DNA of 64,000 nucleotides from Trichomonas tenax (Eukaryota > Parabasalia > Trichomonadida > Trichomonadidae). The notes below the pieces were generated by a model. It did not search any database, was not told the origin of the DNA, and saw only the letters and a list, made by a program, of their open reading frames with translations. Positions 50,570-61,517 of the stretch are shown here, one piece after another. The translations under genes were made by a program, and so were the position numbers. The stretch covers positions 1-64,000 of the forward strand of contig JALKBU010000087.1 in NCBI GenBank assembly GCA_023091735.1. The letters are read 5' to 3'. Each line of letters starts with the position of its first letter. Positions within the stretch are counted from its first letter, which is position 1.

Positions 50570-52050
50570 TATTGAAGATCGTTGATAATTTTTTAGAAGT
50601 GTTTTAACTCTCAAATTTGGTTTTTAGCGACCAAAATTAGCAAAATTAGCATTACCATTATGTAAATGTTATAATAAACCATATTTTAAAAAGTGTTTAA
50701 GGTTAAAGTCACGTTTTTTCACAATTTATTTGACACCGTTTACATTAATAAAATAGTATTTATAATGCGAATTATTTTTCCATCGTTTTTATTTTTGAAT
50801 ACTTTATTTTTATTAATCAATAATTTCAGTATATTCATTGGGAAGCTATGAGTATAAGTTGGTGTATCACATTAAAAACATGTAATATGTGCATGCATCT
50901 ATGTATATTGTCGTCTCCGCAATGATTTTGTATATTTATAAATTAAGATATTGAACAATTATTCAATTAGGAGCTTGTATTATTTGTAATATGTTACTAT
51001 TTTGTTGGCATGTGATATATTTATAATAAATATTGCTATTTATTCAATAATAAGCTGATATCAAATTGTTAATGAAAAATATGAAACGATATTATGTTTA
51101 ACACTACAACTATGTATGGCATCACATAAGAGTTATATTTGCCCATACATGTTTGATCTGGTTCTGATCCCCAGAGTTGATACACTTCTAATTGTTTTAT
51201 ACAGATTTTATAATACATTACTCTTCTGATATCTGCAGCGTTATTTGGACCTTTTTTGACTCTTAAAATGGAAAAATTGCTCATGCTGAAAATGTGATAT
51301 TATCGATTTCACATATGTTTTATTATTTCAGTAGCTTAATTTCATCCTCTACAGCAGTGCGATAATGTAGTTTTTGACTGCTCAAACTGATATTTTATAA
51401 ACGAAATTCATTTTCGTCTTGATGACCTTTTATCATCACCAATAGTATATACATAGTCTCTACTCTCATTCTTCAATGCAGTTTTCGATAAATTCAATCA
51501 ATATTTACAAAAAGCAAAAAATGTCAATTTCCATCATCTTCGACACAAATCTAGATTATCCTATGCGTGAGAAAACAATTTCTTACTGTTTCTTTTTGGA
51601 TCCATGCAATAAATTATTTGAAATTATAAAACATGATTATTTTCATGTGTCTGTTTGTTTATATCTTATATTGCATGTGAAGATAAGTATATTCATGTAA
51701 TTTTGAGCAATATTGATAAATATTCAAAAAATATTTTTGATACATGGAACTAATGATGACTCGTTTACGAAACATCTTACTTTCATCTATTACTTATATT
51801 TCTAATGTGTTTTTGTTTATTAAAGTTATATATTTCATTGAATCAATTGATATCGACAACATATGGATTGAATTTTAAAATTATATTATACTACATCAAT
51901 ATAGTATAACATTCTGTTTTTATAAGAAAATACAGAAAATATATCAAACAAATTTAAAATATTCAATAAATGAAGATATTATATTTGTTTCTGGGTGATT
52001 TTTCATAAAACTAAAACATTACTATTTTCTTTTTTATAATTGCTTCTTGA
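50570..52050. other. divergent intergenic region
   Basis: About 1.5 kb between the dynein start and the importin-beta start. AT-rich; the small frames at 51069-51284 and 51476-51700 show no recognisable content. CCATTATGTAAATG at about 50655, the reverse of ATTTACATAATGG, is a weak upstream-type motif on the dynein side. Confidence 0.4.
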
Positions 52051-54672
52051 ATGGATTATCAAACATTTATTTTTCTTCTTCAGGACTCAATAAGCGGAAG
52101 ACCAGTTGACGGTGAAGATGCAACAGCGAAGATAAAAGGCTTTTTTAGGGAATCTCACGAAGGTTCTCGCGAAGTTTTAGCATTATTCAATCAAGCACTC
52201 TCAGATCCAACATTAAGCGAACAAATCAAAGTTGGAACGCTTTCTCTTTTCAGTCAAATGGTTTCTTCACCTGATACGCGCATTATTTGGTCAATTGAAT
52301 TTTATTTTGAGGTAATTAAAGCGATAAAAGGTACTTTATTCAATACTTTGATGTCCCCAAGCAATTTGTTACGAAATATGGCGTCTAAAGTCATCACAAG
52401 AATTGCAACAATTGAAAAAAATTTATACTGCATTGAACAAGTTGGAAATATAATACATTCATCAGACCAACTCGAAGAAGTCATTGCTGCCATTTATTTG
52501 TTTACAGATATTCTCTCCACAGATTTATATGTTAATAATGGAAAAATTCATTTGCCAAGCCAAATGGTTTTATGTTTAGAACGTACCATCGAAGAGCTTC
52601 CTAAATTATTGGAATACGAAGTTAGCCAAGAAATTTTGATGTTATATCTTAATTACCTTCAAACTTTTACAGAAAAATTCCCAAAAAGCTTATATTCTGA
52701 AAATCGTTGTGAAAGAATATTAAATTCATTGAATGTAATATTTCCAAAATTAGAAACGCAAGCTTATTTAAAGGCCCATTGGATTTTGTTGAATGTTGTT
52801 TATGCACTTTATAGATCCGGTGATGACAATTCTGAATTGATGAAATCAATATTAACTACTATTTATCAGGGATTTTACTGCACAGCACCAGAACTTAAGT
52901 GCATCTCTATCGATTTCTTCAATCAAGTTTATGAAATCGAGAACAATGCGAATTGCAATTCATATCATCTTCGATATTTTGAAGAAAATTCAAATCAATT
53001 ATTTGATGAATTAAATAATCACATTGGAGAAATTAATATAGATACTCCAATTGCTTCAACTGGAAGGGAAGAGTTTGAAAAATATTTGATTATTCTTCTT
53101 AGAAATTTATTTGTATATCATGGAGAGCCAATCCTTGGAATATATGAAAATGTTGTCTTAGAGAACTTAGCTGCAGAAGCACCTCTTCGGAAATATCAAG
53201 CGCTTTGCATAATTCAAGCATTTTTCTTACCAAATGATATGAAATATCGAGATCATTTGATTCCATTTATGATGCAAAACAAAGAATTACTTTTCTCATG
53301 TTTGCAAGTTCGCGAAGTTCATGTTGTTAAGCGTATTCTTGCTGTTTTCTCTGCAATTTTCGAGGCATATCCTGATATCCTTAAAGATAATCAAACATTT
53401 CAAGGTTTTGTTTGGCAGGGCATTGCAGAACTCATACAGTCGAATCCAAATGATATAATTATATCAAAAATATGCCAAACGCTTGTTAAATTCATTCCTA
53501 TTGTTCGTAACACAGATACATACTTCGAAAACTATGCTCAGCTTGTTAATATCATCCTTCAAGTTCCTTCAGTCAAAGAATCTGATGTTATCGGATCACC
53601 ATTCAAGCTTCTTTATGAAGTTATTGATAAATCAAGACCTGAGCATTTTATGCATCTTATGAATTACATGAGTGAATTAATTCCAAGCCTTGATGTTTAT
53701 TTTTCACAAGCACTCAGCGAAGATGGAAACGCTTATCAAATTATTGCTATTCAAGGAAAAATCAGCGTTATCAATGCATTTACAAGCAAATTTAGATATA
53801 ACAGACCAAATCTTGAGAGTATGTTTGGAGGACCTATTGGTGATATGTTTAACCCATATATTGCAAAATGGTTTAAACTTGTCAAAGGAAAATCAATATT
53901 TGCAGATGATTTACTTGATTTGATACTTAATGTCCTTAAGATATTGCCTGGATTCGCGAAATGTTATCCAAACGAAATATATGAAACACTCAAAAATGTT
54001 ATAACAACAAGTGGACCTTCAACACAAGGAAAAGCTGCTTTAGTTCTTGCCACTTTCTCAAAGATCGAAGGAGTCCAAATAAGTGAGGACTACACAGCTG
54101 CTTTGCTGTATATGATTCAACTGTTGCAATCAGGTGAAGGAGTTTTCACAAAAATGTTCTTCGCCGATACTTTACTTGCTGTTGCGTCAATCATCAACAG
54201 TCAAAATATACACGATATAGATAATCCTGTTTTAAGATCATTCAAAGATCTTCTTGCTAATGTTCTCAACCTAAGAATAGATATATCTGATTATGAAGTG
54301 AGACAAGAAGTTATATATTTATATAAGCAGATTGCCCTTTCTCTGCTCGAACTCGTTGATGTCAAGAACAGGTTCAAAGATGAGGATATTGATGAATTCT
54401 ACAAGTTTATCTTCAAATCTTACATAAAGCCACTGGGAAGTGCAAAATTTAATGATTTGATACTTTACAACTCTGTCTTGAAGCTCTTAGAGACAATGAT
54501 AAAATCAGACGAAACCATTTTAAAGAAAATCAATGTATTCTTCAACGGAGATTCCGTGAAAAATATGATAAAATTCATTTTAGAGCAAACGAAAACAAAG
54601 AACCAAACTAATTTCTTCAAACATCTTGAACAAAGAGCTGCTAACTTCAAAGCTCAAATCAGTGATTTATAA
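52051..54672 (+). CDS. importin-beta-like nuclear transport receptor
   Basis: An 873-residue HEAT-repeat protein, matching the length of importin-beta1 (about 870). The N-terminus (LLQDSISGRPVDGEDATAKIKGFF) resembles the first HEAT helices that meet Ran. CISIDFFNQVYEIENNANC (about 290) corresponds to the conserved FW-S-ICEEE segment followed by the acidic loop of importin-beta. HEAT pairs continue to the end (KAALVLATFSKIEGVQISEDYTAALLYMIQLLQ). It would carry cargo, directly or through importin-alpha, through nuclear pores, releasing it on RanGTP. No insertions or breaks. It is convergent with the next gene, with an 82-base gap. Importin-beta itself versus another karyopherin cannot be fully separated. 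Confidence 0.8.
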   Translation: MDYQTFIFLLQDSISGRPVDGEDATAKIKGFFRESHEGSREVLALFNQALSDPTLSEQIKVGTLSLFSQMVSSPDTRIIWSIEFYFEVIKAIKGTLFNTLMSPSNLLRNMASKVITRIATIEKNLYCIEQVGNIIHSSDQLEEVIAAIYLFTDILSTDLYVNNGKIHLPSQMVLCLERTIEELPKLLEYEVSQEILMLYLNYLQTFTEKFPKSLYSENRCERILNSLNVIFPKLETQAYLKAHWILLNVVYALYRSGDDNSELMKSILTTIYQGFYCTAPELKCISIDFFNQVYEIENNANCNSYHLRYFEENSNQLFDELNNHIGEINIDTPIASTGREEFEKYLIILLRNLFVYHGEPILGIYENVVLENLAAEAPLRKYQALCIIQAFFLPNDMKYRDHLIPFMMQNKELLFSCLQVREVHVVKRILAVFSAIFEAYPDILKDNQTFQGFVWQGIAELIQSNPNDIIISKICQTLVKFIPIVRNTDTYFENYAQLVNIILQVPSVKESDVIGSPFKLLYEVIDKSRPEHFMHLMNYMSELIPSLDVYFSQALSEDGNAYQIIAIQGKISVINAFTSKFRYNRPNLESMFGGPIGDMFNPYIAKWFKLVKGKSIFADDLLDLILNVLKILPGFAKCYPNEIYETLKNVITTSGPSTQGKAALVLATFSKIEGVQISEDYTAALLYMIQLLQSGEGVFTKMFFADTLLAVASIINSQNIHDIDNPVLRSFKDLLANVLNLRIDISDYEVRQEVIYLYKQIALSLLELVDVKNRFKDEDIDEFYKFIFKSYIKPLGSAKFNDLILYNSVLKLLETMIKSDETILKKINVFFNGDSVKNMIKFILEQTKTKNQTNFFKHLEQRAANFKAQISDL

Positions 54673-54754
54673 CAATATTAGCTTATGTATTTATAGAGTA
54701 AACATGTACTTTCTTTCAATAATCGTAATATTTATAACAAACAAACAAAAAATA

Positions 54755-56986
54755 TTATGTTGGAGCGGCTTCGTTATTAATTATACCAACAACAACTTCA
54801 TGCAACTTCAGATGCTTAATCAATTCTTCGATATCAGTATCACTAGAGTTATTTGTAACAGAAAGATTCGTGAAATCATAAACGAAAATAGTGTCAACAT
54901 CGTGAAGCATCTTTCTATAATAAGCCACAGCACTTGACAAGTCTCCCATGAACAAAGCTGATCGAATGTCACTTCCTGCTGTATTGAGAAGTTCTTCATC
55001 TTGAGGAAGTAATTTTTTGAGAGTTGGAACATATATTGTTAATCTCTTGACAACGAAGTTCAATATCTTTAACATTGAGATATTCCAATCATAATAAATT
55101 GATGAGAAGTTCTTATTCGTGTTCGTTCTCATCATTGAAATAATCATTGGATCCTTGGAGACACTGTAAAAGATGATGCACTGGCTATCGATTGTGTCGC
55201 TTTCTGGATTTCCGAGAGCTTTATATCTGATTTGGAGCTCTTTCCATTCGGGTTTTAATGTTCCTGAACATTCTTCAGGGAAACTGATTGCCACGAAATT
55301 CTGGAAATTGGTGAATGTTATATGCTTGAAATCTTGGCAACCGGAGAGAAGCAAACCATGTTTAATGAAAGCCAAAACCTGAAGGCGAACTTTGATGAAT
55401 TCTTGGATCAATATATCGAGGAATTTCCAATAATCAATTCTCTCTTCTGTGTTTGTGAACTCCTGACATGGCTCCCAGAAAGGAAACACAGCATGATGAA
55501 CAGTTACAGCATCTTCGGGCGATATCGTGATCTTTGATGCTTCTGGTTCGATTTGTTCATTGGCAACAAGATCGGCAATGTCCGGTGTTGAATAAATGAT
55601 TGAAAATTCAATCATTGCACTAAAGAACCTGAAAAGAGGGAAATCATATTCATATGTTGCGAATTTGTTGAAAATAACAATCAAATAATTCACTTCTTCC
55701 ATGAAATGCGCTGTTCTAATTAAACTCTTCGACATTCTATCAACTAAATACGGTGTCTTATATAGATTTGCTAAATAAGCTTGCAAAACTTGATCAAATT
55801 TTGTAAATGGTTTTTGTGGATCTTCCAATGAAATGCCATTAATAAATATCGAACATATCTTAGGGAATATCCAATAATACTTCTTAAACTCACCTTCATC
55901 GTATGATCTTTCGACTATTTCTTGCTCCTGGATGTAATCAACAAAACTGAATATAGTGTGTCTTAGTGGTGCATGCATATCTGTGCTCGAATCAATCTCT
56001 TCCATCGAAACTAATCTGTCGACGCGCTTAATTTTCTTCTGCTTCGGGGAATTCGTCAATAGGTTCATTCCTGAGTTGTTATTGAAGAAAATCGAGGAAC
56101 TGGAAGTTTGAATTATTCCTGGAACTTGAATTTCTTGAACTTGAACTTCTTTGTCTTCGTAATTTTCGTGTAATTTTATGGTTTGCACTGATTTTTGTGC
56201 AACTTGAACTTTCAATCTCTCATTCTCCTCTTTCAATATCGTGATTTGAAGTCGCAATTCAGTCGCTAAGCTCTTTAATTGTTCGATCTGAACTGATCGT
56301 TCATTTGCTTGATCTCTGTACTGTCTTTTCTTTTCTCTTTGAATCTTAGCTTCGGTTTGGACGTCTGCAATGTATCTTTTCGCTGATTCAGTTCTTTCGA
56401 TTTGTGATTTTAGTTCTTTTTCGACAACTGATATGTTAAAGTCCTTTTGGACTAATTTTTCACGTAAATCATTGATTTCTGCGTTGTATGTTTCGCTTAA
56501 TTTTGGATATTTCTCGATTAAAGACATATAAAATAATCGAATTTTTGCGAAAAGTTTTCCATGATCGTTGCTTATCTCTTTAATTTGTGTGCAGCCTTCA
56601 TTCCAAGCGAAGTTATAGGCATCTGTCAATCTTGATAAAATATCGAATTTTTCTTCTGCAGAAGCAGAGCTGTAACTGTTGATGGGGATCTGAGAAATCG
56701 ATTCTTCGAGGTTTTTTAGCAGATTCATCGCTTTTTCGGGAAATTGTTTGTTAACTAAGCAATTTCGGAAATGTGTTAAATCTTTTTGCGTCTGTATCCC
56801 ACCCTTCTTGAATCCGACGGTATTCAGTGATTTTCCTTCCATCAGAAGCGAAGAAGCTTTTTTATTATCCATTTTCGAAACTCTAACTCTCGAAATAGAC
56901 GCGTTCGTCCTTCGAGAACTCTCAGACATCAGTGTCTCAGGTCGGCCTTTTTTGATCTCTATCAACGGAACTTGACCTTGAGACAT
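54755..56986 (-). CDS. coiled-coil protein, possibly axonemal
   Basis: A 743-residue protein. The N-terminal 60 residues are basic and Ser-rich. Residues about 105-160 (FDILSRLTDAYNFAWNEGCTQIKEISNDHGKLFAKIRLFYMSLIEKYP) have the pattern of an axonemal adaptor motif (a helix with C-x-x-x-G-x-L-x-x-x-I-R) found in inner-arm light chain p28 and relatives. A long coiled coil follows (about 165-270, LREKLVQKDFNISVVEKELKSQIERTESAKRY), then a Ser/Lys linker and a large helical C-terminal half without recognised domain. Flagellar location is inferred from that motif and is uncertain. Confidence 0.6.
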   Translation of the reverse strand: MSQGQVPLIEIKKGRPETLMSESSRRTNASISRVRVSKMDNKKASSLLMEGKSLNTVGFKKGGIQTQKDLTHFRNCLVNKQFPEKAMNLLKNLEESISQIPINSYSSASAEEKFDILSRLTDAYNFAWNEGCTQIKEISNDHGKLFAKIRLFYMSLIEKYPKLSETYNAEINDLREKLVQKDFNISVVEKELKSQIERTESAKRYIADVQTEAKIQREKKRQYRDQANERSVQIEQLKSLATELRLQITILKEENERLKVQVAQKSVQTIKLHENYEDKEVQVQEIQVPGIIQTSSSSIFFNNNSGMNLLTNSPKQKKIKRVDRLVSMEEIDSSTDMHAPLRHTIFSFVDYIQEQEIVERSYDEGEFKKYYWIFPKICSIFINGISLEDPQKPFTKFDQVLQAYLANLYKTPYLVDRMSKSLIRTAHFMEEVNYLIVIFNKFATYEYDFPLFRFFSAMIEFSIIYSTPDIADLVANEQIEPEASKITISPEDAVTVHHAVFPFWEPCQEFTNTEERIDYWKFLDILIQEFIKVRLQVLAFIKHGLLLSGCQDFKHITFTNFQNFVAISFPEECSGTLKPEWKELQIRYKALGNPESDTIDSQCIIFYSVSKDPMIISMMRTNTNKNFSSIYYDWNISMLKILNFVVKRLTIYVPTLKKLLPQDEELLNTAGSDIRSALFMGDLSSAVAYYRKMLHDVDTIFVYDFTNLSVTNNSSDTDIEELIKHLKLHEVVVGIINNEAAPT

Positions 56987-57445
56987 CGAAAAAGAAATAA
57001 TTCAGGTTACAACTCTGAATTCTTATGAAAAGATGTTTATTGAAATCTCCACAATGTGGTATAACTGTTTTATTAATTAAAATTGTCACATTTCAATTTC
57101 TTTATTCTGAAATTTGCTTTCGACGTTTTCAATAATTCTGATTTCGATATTGATGCTTCTGATCAATTCTAAGGGTCAAAAACTTACAAGAACATAATTC
57201 TCAAAGACGTCAATATACTGGTAAATCTAGGAATCGATATCATCAATATATATTACTTTGCATATCACCTCAATTTAGGGCACCAAATGATGAATAGCAT
57301 GTAGAGGTTAAAAAGATTCAGTTAATGAAGAAATACTTATGTTTATTACAGAATATTGACTATTTTCAAAATTATTACAGACAAGATATTAACTATGATA
57401 AGTTCTTGGCAGCGTTTATATGCCAATGGAAATGCTTTTTATTCA
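56987..57445. other. intergenic region
   Basis: AT-rich, nothing recognised. Confidence 0.4.
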
Positions 57446-57790
57446 TCAAAGTTTTGTAATTTTATAAGCTGAAATGTGTTGCTCCGGTAAGGATATATCT
57501 GGGCGAGAATGACCTAAAATATAAAGTACCTTGCTGTACCTTGAATTGACATAAATTGTCACTGTTCCATTTGTTTTTTCAGCGCGAAAATCAGAAATAT
57601 ATGATTGAGAATTAGACAATGTTTGTTGAGAACAATAAAACATTGTTTTAGCATTATTCTTATCGAAAACACAATAATTTATCCGAGTTCCAGTAGCTAC
57701 AATAAATAGAATATCTTTCCAATTATTGTTAATATATAGGGTGTGCAAGGGTGTGTTTAACGCAGAAAGATTGGCGCAAATCTGAATCAT
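57446..57790 (-). CDS. hypothetical small protein
   Basis: A 114-residue protein with an ATG start and plausible content: alternating beta-like segments (LHTLYINNNWKDILFIVATGTRINYCVFDK, GTVTIYVNSRYSKVLYILG). No domain is recognised. About 100 bases before its ATG lie two strong E2F-type sites (57889-57912), which makes it more likely to be a real, perhaps cell-cycle-controlled, gene. Confidence 0.4.
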   Translation of the reverse strand: MIQICANLSALNTPLHTLYINNNWKDILFIVATGTRINYCVFDKNNAKTMFYCSQQTLSNSQSYISDFRAEKTNGTVTIYVNSRYSKVLYILGHSRPDISLPEQHISAYKITKL

Positions 57791-57888
57791 TCTATTAACA
57801 CATATATAATATACACCTATAATAACTCTTATATAGAGAAATGTGTCATATAATTTTTATATAAAATCAAAATTGAGTCCGAGAGCGG

Positions 57889-57912
57889 TTTCGCGGGAAA
57901 AATTGGCGCCAA
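57889..57912. promoter_or_regulatory. paired E2F-like sites
   Basis: TTTCGCGGGAAA (57889-57900) is a textbook E2F/DP sequence and is followed by the palindrome TTGGCGCCAA (57903-57912). Two such GC-rich words side by side are unusual in this AT-rich spacer. They lie 99-122 bases upstream of the small minus-strand gene at 57446-57790. No plus-strand gene follows within 1 kb. Confidence 0.5.
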
Positions 57913-59111
57913 AATGTTCATTTTTTTTTTTTGATGTGACGAAGAAAGAATTTTCACTCTCTCTTCAAAAAATTTTTGAAACAATCTTTCTCTGCTATTA
58001 TACGTATAGTATACCTCGTATATAATCTATGGATATACTCATAATTGTAACTGAATCTTAGGTTGTTGATAAGCAATCCAATAAATAGAGACGGCTCGAA
58101 TTTTGACAATCTGAGATGGGATTCTTTTGTTTTCATTACAGTCAACCCAATGATTGATAAAAGACATAGACAATAGTTACCGTATATAATAGATACAGTA
58201 TTGATTATAATAACATTAGTAGATAGATGATTTATAAATGATATGAAAACGAAAATCTCGAAAGACATGTTTTCTCCGCAAACACAATTTTTTTGACATA
58301 AATTTGATTCCCATCGAATATTTGCTTTTACATTAATTACTGAGATGTGTCAATTACTTTCCTTAGGGACACAACGGATCTATAGTTGATGGTCTATTAC
58401 TCTCTGCAATTGAATGAAGTCAAGTTTGATGTATATGGTCAAAACAGCATTTCAATTACAAATTTGAAAAATATAACATAATTTTTATTTTGATCTGATA
58501 CAGATATTATGAAGGAAAACAACGATATAATATATAAATAAGATATATACTTATTGGATATTAACATTATATAGATTGTAGTTGATTGTGGACACAATAT
58601 GACATCATGACAAATGGTGAAAGTGTTTTCACTTTTTTTGAAATTTCACAAAAAAATTCATTTTCGCTTTTATAGAGTTATTCAAGTTACACAGCCTTGA
58701 TTTTTTATTTTGCTCTATAGATTCCGATTCAGAATCGTTCGGCCTATCTATTCATATGCTTAAATTGATCTGTACTTTGCTATTGGTCAATTTATTCAAG
58801 CAGAATTCTTGCTTCTCTGTTAGCTTCTTTTATATATATTGCTCCATCGGGAGAGAATGATATTATTGAGCAGACGATGCTGTTTTTATATTATCAATTA
58901 ATCACAGGAAAGATTTCAAAGATATAGAACTACAGGTTCATTAAATAATTCCTGGTGATAAAGATACGGCTCAAAATATTCGCTCCAATCTCGATTCCTA
59001 AATAAAAGTGCTGTAAACAGCTTTCATAATAAATTTTTGACAAATTCAAAAATGACATGTAAATGTGTAAACAAATTGTTTTGTCGTGTAAATTACCAAA
59101 AAAATATAAAA
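57913..59111. other. intergenic region upstream of the ANKRD13-like gene
   Basis: Mostly featureless AT-rich sequence. Just before the next gene, TTTTTGACAAATTC (about 59034), AATGACATGTAAATG (about 59051) and TTTTGTCGTGTAAAT (about 59079) are upstream-type motifs in the reverse orientation. The open frames at 57954-58268 and 58930-59163 have no recognisable content. Confidence 0.4.
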
Positions 59112-60155
59112 ATGATCGATGAGAGTTTAGCGGCAGAACTTGGCCAGTTATTGATAAACGCAATCAAAACGAAGAACTTCGACGAAGCCAGGAGGATTCT
59201 CGATCAAGGCGCCGATCCAAGGTGGTCAGATGAGACAGGAATGAACGCAATGGACTATGCACAACTTACAAACGATAAAGACTTCTTCAGGGAAATCATC
59301 AAAGCAAACAGAAAGATAAATGTCAGATGTGTTATCGCAAAACTTCCAGAATTGATCGATAAAATTTTCCAAATTCCAGATATGTCCTTCCAATTCAAGT
59401 GGAAGGTCTACTCATGGATGCCGCTCGTTACAATGTTCTGTCCTAACGATGTTTGGACAGTCTACAAAGTCGGTGGAAAAGTTCGAATCGATTCGACAAC
59501 AGCAGATTGGACTGGAAGTAGGTGGGCGAGAGGCGATGTCTCGCTTTACATCGATTTGCAGGTTCCTGACCTAATGGACTCTTTCGTTGTTATCGATAAT
59601 AACACAGGAGAACGCGTAAATCTTCTTCGTGAAGTCGAAAACAGCGATGAACTCGAAACAGATATCGACAATTTGCTTAAAATGGATCTTCTGAAAGGTT
59701 CTCTTCATCCTGAAGTCTTTAAGATCGAACGCTCAAAAGGAACGTTTGGCCGTGCTCTTCCCCCTGTCACACACGAAAACAGATGGAAGGCAACACAATA
59801 CGACTTGACAAACGCAAAAATCACATTTTTACATTATTATGCAGAAGAATTCGGCAAAGAAAACCCACAATCGATAGTTCATACAAAGACGTACAGCGGA
59901 AGGTTCTGGTGCAGCGATGAATTTCCTGTCCAGCCAAGCGCTATTACTCCGTTTTTGGAAGCTTTGACACCTTTCAAAGAAACAGCGAAAAATATTCTTA
60001 CATTACTCGGAATGTTCGAAGCAGGAATGCCAGTGAAGGCTACTGTTTACGTTTTCCCAACAGTTAAATTCTCATTCGAAATCGTCAATTATACAGACAA
60101 TGTCGGCTTATTTGGAACCAAGGTAGAGATGCCTCCACCTCCAGCTACAAATTAG
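59112..60155 (+). CDS. ANKRD13-family protein
   Basis: A 347-residue protein. Residues 1-65 hold one to two ankyrin repeats (INAIKTKNFDEARRILDQGADPRWSDETGMNAMDYAQLTNDKDFF). From about 90 the GPCR-chaperone domain of the ANKRD13 family follows: FKWKVYSWMPLVTMFCPNDVWTVYKVGGKVRID lines up with the family's FKWExxSWVPLxSxxCPSDxxxIYKxGxxLRxD, and SGRFWCSDEFPV near 270 matches its later block. Animal ANKRD13 proteins bind ubiquitinated cargo in endocytosis; no ubiquitin-interacting motifs are seen at this short C-terminus. An earlier in-frame region back to 59037 is made of promoter-like motifs, so the ATG at 59112 is preferred. Confidence 0.85.
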   Translation: MIDESLAAELGQLLINAIKTKNFDEARRILDQGADPRWSDETGMNAMDYAQLTNDKDFFREIIKANRKINVRCVIAKLPELIDKIFQIPDMSFQFKWKVYSWMPLVTMFCPNDVWTVYKVGGKVRIDSTTADWTGSRWARGDVSLYIDLQVPDLMDSFVVIDNNTGERVNLLREVENSDELETDIDNLLKMDLLKGSLHPEVFKIERSKGTFGRALPPVTHENRWKATQYDLTNAKITFLHYYAEEFGKENPQSIVHTKTYSGRFWCSDEFPVQPSAITPFLEALTPFKETAKNILTLLGMFEAGMPVKATVYVFPTVKFSFEIVNYTDNVGLFGTKVEMPPPPATN

Positions 60156-60430
60156 ACCATTATAAAGTATCTATTAATAAAGTGTATGTTATAATAACCC
60201 TCAAAATCTCTTTTGTTCCATTTTTCTTTATTTTTTATTAAAAAATATTCGTTTTTTTTAGAATATTCTTGAAATCTATAAAATGTAACTAAAAGAATTG
60301 TCATTATTTTAGGTGAGTTTTAGAAAAATCAAATAATATTGATAATTTAGTAAAAATCATGGATTTACTCAGAGAATATATTCAATTCGACTAAGTGATT
60401 GAGATTTTAAATTATAAGTTATCATTTTTC

Positions 60431-61504
60431 ATGAATGTTTATCAAATTGGTGATTATCATTTAATTGAAACTTCGGCAGACGAAGCTGATTTCTATGTTT
60501 CCTATACTTTGGAACATTTGAAAACAAAACAGAAGTATTTGGGGTACTTAATACACAGAAAAACAATGTTATATTCTCCATTTATATCTCGTTTACACAG
60601 AATCCTTGAAATTCAATATTCCTGCAATTTTCCACTTATACAACAAATTCATGAAGTTATCATTGACGGAGATATGCAATTAATAGTTTTCGAACGCAAA
60701 TATCGACTTTTACTTCAATTGTATTACAATGGAGAAACAATATTCGAATCCCATGTCAAAAAGATTTTCTTCCAAATGGCATTATCAGTCAAATACCTTC
60801 ACAAACACTTAATAGCTGATTTAGACCTTCAACCAAACGCTTTTTACTTTACACAGTCGGGAGTCATCAAACTTTCGAGTTTTATGTTTTCTAATTACTT
60901 TGAACCTGGAGTTTTGGTTCAAGCAGATCCCGGAAATTTGAATTATTCTGCTCCTGAAGTTTTTAAAGGAATGTTCGAACCATTTAAAGCTGATATTTGG
61001 AGTCTTGGAATGATCCTTTATTCGATGTTATGCGGTGATTGCCCAATCACAGGCCAAAATCCGGAAGAAATAATCGCGAAATTAAAAGATTTGAAAGAGT
61101 TCTCAATACCAACATATTTATCAGAAGAATCCGCAGATATTCTACGCTTAATGCTTCAAATTGATCCTCAAAAACGTCCAAATATCAACGAAATAATCCA
61201 ACATCCATATTTGCAGTCAAATATCATTACAAAATGCATTAAATTACAATCAAATTTACAGAAATCGAAAGAAAGATTAATCTCTTATGCGAATATGAAA
61301 TCGATTTATATAAAAGAATTCAAAGGCAACGAATTCAAGTTTAAGTTTAACTTCCAGACAGGAAATATCTTCAATTCTATCATTACTTTACTCAATATCA
61401 ATGATGTACCAAATCTAAAACTAGAAGTACTAATCTGCGAAAACCAAGCAGATTTTACAGACTTGATAGATGCATTTCAGTATCTGCTTGGTAATAAGGC
61501 ATGA
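60431..61504 (+). CDS. protein pseudokinase, CAMK-like
   Basis: A 357-residue protein with a kinase fold but lost catalytic parts. The glycine loop is not recognisable (ETSADEADFYV, 13-23) and the strand-3 Lys is replaced near 40 (LGYLIHRK). The catalytic loop reads IADLDLQPNA (128-137): Asp132 is kept, but HRD is DLD, the Lys is Gln134 and the metal-binding Asn is Ala137. DFG reads SFM (150-152). The C-lobe is otherwise good: SAPEV (173-177), DIWSLGMILYSML (188-200) and a closing Arg (KRP, 248-250). It likely acts as a scaffold or allosteric partner. Layout suggests a CAMK-type origin. The C-terminal 95 residues are not assigned. Confidence 0.85.
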   Translation: MNVYQIGDYHLIETSADEADFYVSYTLEHLKTKQKYLGYLIHRKTMLYSPFISRLHRILEIQYSCNFPLIQQIHEVIIDGDMQLIVFERKYRLLLQLYYNGETIFESHVKKIFFQMALSVKYLHKHLIADLDLQPNAFYFTQSGVIKLSSFMFSNYFEPGVLVQADPGNLNYSAPEVFKGMFEPFKADIWSLGMILYSMLCGDCPITGQNPEEIIAKLKDLKEFSIPTYLSEESADILRLMLQIDPQKRPNINEIIQHPYLQSNIITKCIKLQSNLQKSKERLISYANMKSIYIKEFKGNEFKFKFNFQTGNIFNSIITLLNINDVPNLKLEVLICENQADFTDLIDAFQYLLGNKA

Positions 61505-61517
61505 AATATCTTTGAAT

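Noticed and set aside
59037..59111. N-terminal extension of the ANKRD13-like protein
   Set aside because: It begins at TTG and consists of upstream-type motifs; ANKRD13 similarity starts after the ATG at 59112.
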